12,081 nt of DNA from JBAPRR01 sp049281195 (GTDB lineage: Bacteria > Actinomycetota > Acidimicrobiia > Acidimicrobiales > CAVXTF01), in the NCBI GenBank assembly GCA_049281195.1, contig JBAPRR010000145.1, forward strand, positions 1 to 12,081. The letters run 5' to 3'. Below, piece by piece: positions 6,852 through 12,081 of the stretch; within the stretch, counting starts at the first letter, position 1, and each line of letters starts with the position of its first letter. A program made the translations under genes and the position numbers. Under the pieces are notes generated by a model. It saw only the letters and a list, made by a program, of their open reading frames with translations, did not search any database and was not told the origin of the DNA.

Positions 6852-6911
6852 GGGATCCCCCAGGAGTCCGGGATTCGCAGGAAAGAACCAGGATCCACAG
6901 GAAAGAGAGTC
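6852..6911 (+). repeat. About 20-bp imperfect tandem repeats ending at the HMGS-like start codon
   Basis: Three diverged units run to the base before the ATG at 6912: 6852-6869, 6870-6890 and 6891-6911. Each opens with GGAT or GGGAT and contains CAGGA. The last two share GGAT-y-C-r-CAGGAAAGA with a 20-bp period (6871-6886 and 6891-6906). The final CAGGAAAG is the Shine-Dalgarno of the downstream gene, so the repeat has multiplied ribosome-binding-like sequence. The remaining part of the 144-bp gap (6768-6851) shows no promoter or terminator that could be recognised. Confidence 0.6.
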
Positions 6912-8402
6912 ATGAGCCGATCGTCGAATGGCCGGTCCGTCACGCCGGTAGGTGTTCTCGCCACGGGAGTGGCCGCGCCCACTTTTCGTCTAGCGGTCTC
7001 GGAGGTGCGCGCCGCGTGGGGAGAAGGTGGCGGCAGAGGGAAGGTCGGCGTCTGTGGCAGCGACGAGGACACCCTCACCCTCGCGTGGGAGGCATCGGTC
7101 TCCGCCGTCGGAGCACTCCGGACATCGGTCGGCAGTGACGCCGGCGCGGAGATAGACGGGTTGTGGTGGGGAACGTCACGCCCACCGTTCGCCGACGGAC
7201 CGAGCCACCCATTTCTGGCCACGACACTGGGCATAGACACAGAAGCAGAAGGCGGCCTTTTCAGCGGATCTCCTCACGCCGGGATGGAAGCGCTGCTGAG
7301 CGCATGGGATGCGATCGCTTCCGGCCACGTAGAGAGCGCTCTCGTGGTGGTCTCCGACGCGCAGATCCCCGGGATGGGCACCGCAAGTGAGACCACGTAC
7401 GGAGCGGGGGCCGCCGCATTCATCCTCGGTCCAGCTGAAGGCGCACCGGCCGTTCTCCACTCGAGGGCCTCGCGATCGATCCCGGTTCTGGACCGCTACC
7501 GGGCGGACGGGGCGTTTGCCGCGGGGGACCCATACGACCCGCGGCTGTTCAGGGAAGAGGTCTACCTCCCCCTTCTGTCGGCGGCGGCGAAGGCAGTCGC
7601 CGGTCAAAAAGGCGATGCGGGCAAAGGCGATGCAGAAGGCGCCGTCAGCGTCTCTGCCTGGTCACTGTCCGATCCGGACGGGAAGCTCGGGGCCACGCTG
7701 GCCAAGCGGCTCGGCACCCCGGAACCCTTGTCCGCTCCCGTGCAGGCAGAGCTCGGTGACACCGGCGCAGCATCCGCCCTCCTCGGCCTGGTCCCGGCAC
7801 TGGCCGAAGCCGGATCTTTCGGTGCGACCGGCTATGGCGGAGGAAGGGCGACCGCGGTCGCCATCACCGTGGATCATCCGGTGCCGGGTGCCGAAGGTGC
7901 CGGCGCACGGCTCGCAAAGGGTCGGAACGCCGGCTACGTCGAAGCCGCCCGTGCCCGAGGGGTCATCCAGGCCATGGTGGACCCGGTTCCCATGGGTCTT
8001 CCCCCCGGAGGTGCGGCCTTCGTACGTGGGAACGTCGAGATGCTCGGTCTGGAAGGGGCACATTGCAAGGTGTGCGGTGCCATATCGACACCGCCGTCTG
8101 TGCACCCGACCTGCATCGGGTGCGGAGGCGACCAGCTCGAAGTGGTTGCCCTCGCTCGTAGCGGCTCGGTCCACACCTTCGTCGTGAACCAGACCATGCC
8201 GCCACCATTCGTGGCGCCGCTACCGATGCTCATCCTCGATCTCGACGACGGCGCACGCCTGATGGTGCAGGGAACCCCCGACGACGCTCCCTCGATCGAG
8301 ATAGATGACCGCGTCAACCTGGTGTTGAGGCGTTACGCACTAGAACGCGGAGTACCGGTGTACGGGTTCAAAGCGGTGCTCGAGGCCAAGCAAGCGCAGT
8401 AG
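6912..8402 (+). CDS. HMG-CoA synthase-like domain fused to DUF35 zinc-ribbon/OB-fold domain; condensing site apparently lost
   Basis: 496 aa in two parts. Residues about 10-325 follow the HMG-CoA synthase/KAS III fold: VTPVGVLATGV, GLWWGTSRPP, SGHVESALVVVSDA, GAGAAAFILG, LGDTGAASALLGL and GYGGGRATAVAI. Residues about 355-490 form a DUF35 domain: a zinc ribbon (Cys385, Cys388, Cys401, Cys404) followed by an OB-fold. By-eye alignment puts Pro121 at the nucleophilic Cys (SPHAGMEAL), Ser at the Glu of the GSES motif, and Ser253 at the His of the HQPNGK motif. The enzyme part may therefore be a scaffold rather than a synthase. DUF35 proteins bridge thiolases to partner enzymes, and a thiolase follows 74 bp downstream. 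The ATG at 6912 has AGGAAAG before it and fits the domain start. The frame is open back to a GTG at 6789, but that extension is repetitive and has no domain. Confidence 0.85.
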   Translation: MSRSSNGRSVTPVGVLATGVAAPTFRLAVSEVRAAWGEGGGRGKVGVCGSDEDTLTLAWEASVSAVGALRTSVGSDAGAEIDGLWWGTSRPPFADGPSHPFLATTLGIDTEAEGGLFSGSPHAGMEALLSAWDAIASGHVESALVVVSDAQIPGMGTASETTYGAGAAAFILGPAEGAPAVLHSRASRSIPVLDRYRADGAFAAGDPYDPRLFREEVYLPLLSAAAKAVAGQKGDAGKGDAEGAVSVSAWSLSDPDGKLGATLAKRLGTPEPLSAPVQAELGDTGAASALLGLVPALAEAGSFGATGYGGGRATAVAITVDHPVPGAEGAGARLAKGRNAGYVEAARARGVIQAMVDPVPMGLPPGGAAFVRGNVEMLGLEGAHCKVCGAISTPPSVHPTCIGCGGDQLEVVALARSGSVHTFVVNQTMPPPFVAPLPMLILDLDDGARLMVQGTPDDAPSIEIDDRVNLVLRRYALERGVPVYGFKAVLEAKQAQ

Positions 8403-8459
8403 GCAAAACCAGATTAGGCAGGGCCAGAGTAGGCAAAGCCGGAGTAGCCAAGAATGCGG
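8400..8459 (+). repeat. Four 15-bp tandem repeats starting at the amber stop, each carrying an in-frame TAG
   Basis: The units are TAGGCAAAACCAGAT (8400-8414), TAGGCAGGGCCAGAG (8415-8429), TAGGCAAAGCCGGAG (8430-8444) and the weaker TAGCCAAGAATGCGG (8445-8459). The first TAG ends the HMGS-like/DUF35 gene. With a 15-bp period all four TAG codons are in the same frame, giving stop-AKPD-stop-AGPE-stop-AKPE-stop. The last five sense codons of the gene (AKQAQ) resemble the unit with CAG in place of TAG, so the array probably extends into the coding end. A seven-codon ORF in the same frame (ATG 8454, stop 8475-8477) then overlaps the next gene's start as TGATG. Confidence 0.85.
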
Positions 8460-8476
8460 AGTGGGAGGAAAGCCTG

Positions 8477-9664
8477 ATGAGCTGGGACCGGGTCGCGGTG
8501 GTGGGCGCCGGGATGATCAAGTTCGGCGAGCTGTTCGAGCAGAGCTACGAGCAGATGGCCGCGGCCGCGTTCAAAGCCGCGATCGCGAGCGTCGACAACG
8601 GCCTCGACCCTTCTGCGATCGAAGCAGGGATCGTCGCCACGCAACGAGGAAGCCTGTGGGGTCAAGAAGGTGTGGGCGGGAACACCGTGTCGAGCGCCGT
8701 CGGCCTGGCCGGCGTGCCGTTCACCAGGGTCGAGAACGCGTGCCCGTCCGGCTCTGACGCCTTCAGGATCGGTGCGATGGTCGTCGCCTCGGGTGTCCAC
8801 GACGTCGTGCTGGTGATCGGCGTCGAGAAGATGCGCGACAAGTCCACGGCCGAAGGGCTCCTGTCGCGCGCTGCTGCGGGCCACCCGCTCTACAACCGCG
8901 GTGAGACCGCACCGGTTCTGTTCGCACCCTTCGCCACCCGGCACATGCACGAGCTCGGCACCACCCACGAGATGCTCGCATCGGTGGCCGTGAAGAACCA
9001 CCACAACGGTTGCCTCGATCCTTACGCCCACTTCCAGAACGAGATCACCATCGAGCAGGTCCTCTCCTCACCGTCGGTGTGCCACCCGCTGCGCCTGCTC
9101 GACTGCTGCCCGCAGACAGACGGCGCCGCTGCGGTCATCCTCACCACACCCGAGCGTGCCAAGGACCTGACCGACAAGCCCGTCTACGTGTCGGGCTTCG
9201 GCGTGGCGACCGACCACCCGTCGCTACACGAGAAGTCGACTTTCATCGGCCTTCCGGCGACCACTTTGGCCTCGGGCCGTGCCTTCGAGATGGCCTCACT
9301 CGGTCCCGACGACATGGACATGGCCGAGGTGCACGACTGCTTCACCATCACCGAGATTCTCGACATCGAGGACATCGGGTTCGTGGAGAAGGGCAAGGGT
9401 GGGATCGCCTCACTGGAGGGTGAGACCGCTATCGACGGGAGGATCCCCGTCAACCCGTCTGGCGGCCTGCTCGCCAAGGGTCACCCGATCGGCGCCACCG
9501 GCGTCGCTCAGATCTGCGAGTGCTACTGGCAGCTGCGCGAGGAGGCGGGAAGCAGGCAGGTGGCGATCCGCCACGGCCACGCTCTGCAGCACAACGTCGG
9601 GGGGCGCGGCTCAGGGGTTTCGGTCGTGAACATCCTCAGCCGCGACCTCGCCAGGTCGGCCTGA
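8477..9664 (+). CDS. Thiolase, SCP-x / archaeal acetoacetyl-CoA thiolase-like
   Basis: 395 aa. The nucleophile Cys89 is in VENACPSGSDAFR, and HDCFTITE (286-293) replaces the NEAF box of classical thiolases. GGLLAKGHPIGATG carries His336. The C-terminal QHNVGGRGSG (371-380) has His-Asn where classical thiolases have the second Cys. This combination defines the SCP2-thiolase/lipid-transfer type and archaeal acetoacetyl-CoA thiolases, which work with DUF35 proteins. Because Cys89 and His336 are present, thiolytic or condensing activity is more likely than the retro-aldol activity of Ltp2, which lacks the Cys. The ATG at 8477 follows GGGAGG with an 8-bp spacer. The DUF35 fusion immediately upstream is the obvious partner. 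The stop is at 9662-9664; the following 85-bp gap has only a small hairpin. Confidence 0.92.
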   Translation: MSWDRVAVVGAGMIKFGELFEQSYEQMAAAAFKAAIASVDNGLDPSAIEAGIVATQRGSLWGQEGVGGNTVSSAVGLAGVPFTRVENACPSGSDAFRIGAMVVASGVHDVVLVIGVEKMRDKSTAEGLLSRAAAGHPLYNRGETAPVLFAPFATRHMHELGTTHEMLASVAVKNHHNGCLDPYAHFQNEITIEQVLSSPSVCHPLRLLDCCPQTDGAAAVILTTPERAKDLTDKPVYVSGFGVATDHPSLHEKSTFIGLPATTLASGRAFEMASLGPDDMDMAEVHDCFTITEILDIEDIGFVEKGKGGIASLEGETAIDGRIPVNPSGGLLAKGHPIGATGVAQICECYWQLREEAGSRQVAIRHGHALQHNVGGRGSGVSVVNILSRDLARSA

Positions 9665-9713
9665 GCTGACTGGTTCAAGACAAAGCCAGCTTCACAGGCC
9701 CACAAGTAGTGTT

Positions 9714-9729
9714 GCCACCCGCCGGTGGC
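9714..9729 (+). other. Small perfect hairpin upstream of the GH4 ribosome-binding site
   Basis: GCCACC-CGCC-GGTGGC is a 6-bp GC-rich stem with a 4-base loop, ending 9 bp before the AGGAG Shine-Dalgarno (9739-9743) of the GH4 gene. No U-tract follows, so a standard intrinsic terminator is not supported. It could still mark the end of the preceding transcript or be a 5' UTR structure. Confidence 0.35.
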
Positions 9730-9749
9730 CCGTCACATAGGAGAACCGC

Positions 9750-11129
9750 GTGCAGATAACCATCATCGGTGGCGGCAGCTACCAGTGGGCCCCCACCTTG
9801 ATCGTCGACCTGCTGCGCACCGAGTCGATCCGACCGCTCCGTCTGGTGCTCGAAGACATCGACCCGACGCCCCTTCCGACAATGGAGGCGTTCACCAAGC
9901 TCGCCGCGAGCAAGCTCGGCACCGAGGTCGAGGTCGTCACGACCACCGATCAGCGGCGCGCCCTCGAGGGTGCCGACTACGTGGTTGTGACCATCTCGAC
10001 GGGCGGGTTCCCGTCGATGGCCGTGGATCTCGAGGTTCCTGCCCGCCACGGCATCTACCAGTCGGTCGGCGATTCGGTGGGGCCGGGAGGAATCAGCCGG
10101 GCCATCCGCAACATCCCGGTTCTCGTGGGCATCGGGCGCGACATGGAAGAGATCTGTCCGGATGCGTGGATGCTCAACATCACCAACCCGATGACCACTC
10201 TCACCCGGTCGGTCTGCCGCGAGACGTCCATCAAAGCGGTGGGGTTGTGCCACGAGGTCGGCAACTTCTGCCTGGACCTGGCGATCGCATGGGGCCTGCC
10301 GCACGAGAAGATGAAGCCGACCGTCGTGGGGGTCAACCACTTTCCGCTGATCACCGCGCTTGACGCGGACGGGATCGACGGGATCGCCCGGATGAAGACG
10401 ATGGTGGAGTCCCTCGGTGGTTGGGACGTCGTGGCTCCCGCACCGCCCGGTTCCGACAGGCCCGAGGCCGATCCCTTCACTGAGCTCGACTTCGCGAGAA
10501 GGCACTTCCTGAAACTGTCGCTGTTCGACCGGTGGGGCGTTCTCCCCGGCGCCGGAGACCGGCACCTCGCCGAGTTCCTTCCCTCGATACTCACCGAGGA
10601 GGCGCGTTGGGGCGCTGACTGGGGGGTGGCGCTCACCACCATCGCCATGAGGGAGAAGAGCCAGCGGGAGTACATCGACCAGGTCCAGGCGATGCTCGAC
10701 GGATCCGAGCAGGTACCGACCTGGTCGTCCGACGAGCTGGTGGCACCGGTCATCGACTCCCTCACCACCGGAACGCACCGGGAGCTCCCCCTCAACCTGC
10801 CGAACACCGGCCAATGCCCGGACCTGCCGGCCGACGCGGTGGTCGAGTCGATCTGCATTGTCGACGGAGACGGCATGCGCGGCCGCGACACTCCGCACCT
10901 GCCCCCTCCGGTCGCCGAGCTGCTCAGGCGCCACGTCGCCACGCAGGAGCTCACGGTAAAGGCGGCAGTCGAGGGCAACAGGACTCTGGCCGAGGCTGCC
11001 TTCGAGCTCGACCCACTGGCCGGACGCGGTGATCTGCACGAGACAGAGGCGATGGTCGACGAACTGCTCACCGGCACCTCGGAGTGGCTCTCTCCGACAC
11101 TGGCGGCTCACGTACCGGCGCACGCCTGA
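9750..11129 (+). CDS. Glycoside hydrolase family 4, NAD- and Mn-dependent alpha-glycosidase-like
   Basis: 459 aa, typical for GH4. The N-terminal Rossmann motif ITIIGGGSYQWAPTL (3-17) and LEDIDP (34-39) bind NAD. NITNPMTT (143-150), GLCHEV (165-170, Cys167 and His168) and GVNHFP (194-199, His197) form the metal and substrate site, with Cys167 and His197 the expected Mn ligands. GAGDRHLAEF follows later. GH4 enzymes cleave glycosides by an oxidation-elimination route needing NAD and Mn. The CHEV tetrapeptide resembles the CH-type subgroups that act on non-phosphorylated alpha-glycosides (alpha-glucosidase, alpha-galactosidase, uronidases) rather than the CN-type phospho-beta-glucosidases; the exact sugar is not determinable. 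Start is GTG at 9750 with AGGAG 6 bp upstream. The protein is cytoplasmic. It may complement the GH13 enzyme at the far end of the window. Confidence 0.92.
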   Translation: MQITIIGGGSYQWAPTLIVDLLRTESIRPLRLVLEDIDPTPLPTMEAFTKLAASKLGTEVEVVTTTDQRRALEGADYVVVTISTGGFPSMAVDLEVPARHGIYQSVGDSVGPGGISRAIRNIPVLVGIGRDMEEICPDAWMLNITNPMTTLTRSVCRETSIKAVGLCHEVGNFCLDLAIAWGLPHEKMKPTVVGVNHFPLITALDADGIDGIARMKTMVESLGGWDVVAPAPPGSDRPEADPFTELDFARRHFLKLSLFDRWGVLPGAGDRHLAEFLPSILTEEARWGADWGVALTTIAMREKSQREYIDQVQAMLDGSEQVPTWSSDELVAPVIDSLTTGTHRELPLNLPNTGQCPDLPADAVVESICIVDGDGMRGRDTPHLPPPVAELLRRHVATQELTVKAAVEGNRTLAEAAFELDPLAGRGDLHETEAMVDELLTGTSEWLSPTLAAHVPAHA

Positions 11130-11142
11130 TCCCACGAATCTC

Positions 11143-11187
11143 GGATACTGATCACATGAAGCTTGGATACTGATCACAATGAAGCTC
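11143..11187 (+). repeat. Duplicated start region: two tandem 22/23-bp copies each containing an ATG
   Basis: Copy 1 (11143-11164) and copy 2 (11165-11187) share GGATACTGATCAC and ATGAAGCT, differing by one inserted A and the final base. The second copy's ATG (11179) starts the dehydrogenase (MKLGF). The first copy's ATG (11156) reads MKLGY and then stops at TGA 11171-11173, making a five-codon ORF that ends 5 bp before the real start. Neither ATG has a good Shine-Dalgarno; only GGA at about 10-11 bp. TGATCA, present in both copies, is a 6-bp palindrome. Confidence 0.85.
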
Positions 11188-12066
11188 GGATTTATCGGCC
11201 TCGGGGCCATGGGACTCCCGATGACCCGCAACCTCCTTAACGCCGGACACGACGTGAGCGTGGCCTCCCGGAGCCGGCCACCGATCGACGCGGCCGTCGC
11301 TCTGGGCGCAACAGATGCAGGCACCATCCCCGGCGTGGCTGAGTCGAGCGAGGTCATCTTCATATGTGTCCCCAACTCACCTGAGGTCTCGAGCGTCGTC
11401 GACGAACTCCTCCCAGCTTTGGGGCCGAGCAAGATCGTCATCGACGCGTCGACCATCGATCCGGACGTCGAGCGCGCACAACATGAGCGGGTGAAGGCGA
11501 CAGGTGCCGGATACCTCGACGGCCCGCTGTCGGGCGGGACGGTGGGAGCCGAGCGGGGGACGCTCACCGTCATGGTCGGTGGATCTGCCGAGACTTTGGA
11601 GGCGTCGCGCGACGCGCTGGCGCCGGTCTCGGCCCTGGTCGTCCACGTCGGCGGACCGGGAATGGGCCAGGTAGTGAAGCTGTGTAACAATCTGATCTAC
11701 GCCGCGCAGATGCTCGCCACCGCCGAGGCCACTGCGCTCGCGATCAGCTCCGGCGCCGACCCGGGACAACTTCTCGAGGTTCTTTCCCACTCGACAGGCG
11801 ACTGCACCGCGGTCAGGACCCGCCTTCCGGTCGCCGGGGTGATCGCCGACAGCCCGGCGTCCAACAACTGGAAGCCTGGTTTCATGACCGACCTGATGGC
11901 CAAGGACCTTGATCTGGCCCTGGGGTACGCGGCTCGAGCCGGTGTCCCGTTGGTGTCGACCGCAACTGTCCGGCAGGTGCTCACCGCGGCGTCGAAGGCG
12001 GGGTATGGCCGGGAGGACTTCTCGGCGCTTTCGAAGGTGATCAACGGACTATCCGGGATCGCCTGA
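11179..12066 (+). CDS. 3-hydroxyisobutyrate dehydrogenase-family (beta-hydroxyacid dehydrogenase) oxidoreductase
   Basis: 295 aa, standard length. The N-terminal NAD(P) site is GFIGLGAMGLPM (4-15). Substrate-binding DGPLSGGTVGAERGTL (114-129) matches the family D-x-P-x-SGG signature. Catalytic Lys167 and the following Asn are in GQVVKLCNNL, and MAKDLDLAL (240-248) holds the second Lys-Asp pair. The family oxidises 3-hydroxyisobutyrate, tartronate semialdehyde, D-glycerate-type or similar beta-hydroxyacids with NAD(P). Which one cannot be told. Valine breakdown would fit the isovaleryl-type dehydrogenase in the window; uronate or tartronate semialdehyde metabolism would fit the GH4 neighbour. 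The ATG at 11179 lies 49 bp after the GH4 stop and is the second copy of a duplicated start region. The next frame (GTG at 12067) may begin directly after the stop. Confidence 0.92.
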   Translation: MKLGFIGLGAMGLPMTRNLLNAGHDVSVASRSRPPIDAAVALGATDAGTIPGVAESSEVIFICVPNSPEVSSVVDELLPALGPSKIVIDASTIDPDVERAQHERVKATGAGYLDGPLSGGTVGAERGTLTVMVGGSAETLEASRDALAPVSALVVHVGGPGMGQVVKLCNNLIYAAQMLATAEATALAISSGADPGQLLEVLSHSTGDCTAVRTRLPVAGVIADSPASNNWKPGFMTDLMAKDLDLALGYAARAGVPLVSTATVRQVLTAASKAGYGREDFSALSKVINGLSGIA

Positions 12067-12081
12067 GTGACAGGGATCGCC
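12055..12081 (+). repeat. Partial tandem duplication across the dehydrogenase stop, cut by the window edge
   Basis: GGGATCGCC occurs at 12055-12063, the last three sense codons, and again at 12073-12081, an 18-bp period spanning the TGA stop. The right edge hides whether the match continues. A GTG directly after the stop (12067) could start another gene; five codons are too few to judge. Confidence 0.45.

Noticed and set aside
6789..6911. N-terminal extension of the HMGS-like protein from a GTG at 6789
   Set aside because: The 41 added residues are encoded by spacer and repeat sequence, have no domain match, and the ATG at 6912 has a suitable Shine-Dalgarno directly before it.
8400..8459. 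The 15-bp array as a CRISPR or iteron array
   Set aside because: Units are contiguous without spacers, too short for CRISPR, and no replication gene is nearby.
8414..9031. A 205-codon minus-strand frame over the thiolase start
   Set aside because: Antisense to a gene with intact catalytic motifs and a strong ribosome-binding site.
9675..11690. A 671-codon open frame on the minus strand opposite the GH4 and dehydrogenase genes
   Set aside because: Both plus-strand genes have complete family motifs; the antisense product is low-complexity and matches nothing recognisable.
12067..12081. A new gene starting with GTG immediately after the last stop
   Set aside because: Only five codons are visible and the sequence is part of a local duplication, so a start cannot be supported.

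Overview
The window is GC-rich, with several GTG starts, tightly packed genes and many CoA-ester enzymes. A mycothiol-dependent (MDMPI-type) protein, two acyl-CoA dehydrogenases, two thiolases and a DUF35 protein together point to an actinobacterium (Actinomycetota). Acidimicrobiia or a relative is possible, but the sequence does not fix the class. No RNA gene, insertion sequence, phage gene or CRISPR array was seen, and no gene-free stretch exceeds 150 bp.

Layout. Two gene runs diverge from a 113-bp spacer (5440-5552) that carries a perfect 11-bp inverted repeat, probably a repressor operator. The leftward run reads, in order: a heme-oxygenase-like diiron oxidase (HDO) family protein (4657-5439), a degradative thiolase (3457-4650), an acyl-CoA dehydrogenase without the usual C-terminal catalytic Glu (2253-3362), a GH13 alpha-glucosidase (548-2155) and an MDMPI-type protein cut by the left edge (1-531). 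The rightward run reads: an acyl-CoA dehydrogenase with the isovaleryl-CoA-dehydrogenase-type active site (5553-6767), an HMG-CoA-synthase-like domain fused to a DUF35 zinc-ribbon/OB-fold domain (6912-8402), an SCP-x/archaeal-type thiolase (8477-9664), a GH4 NAD-dependent glycosidase (9750-11129) and a 3-hydroxyisobutyrate-dehydrogenase-family enzyme (11179-12066).

How the genes may work together. The central six genes look like a catabolic island for an acyl-CoA substrate: two dehydrogenases, two thiolases, a DUF35 scaffold and an HDO oxidase, probably under one regulator bound at the central palindrome. The HMGS-like/DUF35 fusion plus thiolase recalls the archaeal thiolase-HMGS-DUF35 complex and the actinobacterial Ltp2-ChsH2 aldolase. 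Here, however, all three HMGS catalytic residues appear to be lost. The outer genes (GH13, GH4, MDMPI, HIBADH-like) suggest sugar and small-acid metabolism and may be separate transcription units. No hydratase (MaoC or crotonase) or CoA ligase lies in the window, so a full beta-oxidation cycle is not encoded here.

The most unusual DNA-level signal is that six of the nine gene junctions that can be examined carry short, diverged tandem duplications (periods 14-23 bp), often starting exactly at a stop codon or covering a start codon. The clearest is a 15-bp x 4 array at 8400-8459 that repeats an in-frame amber codon every fifth codon.
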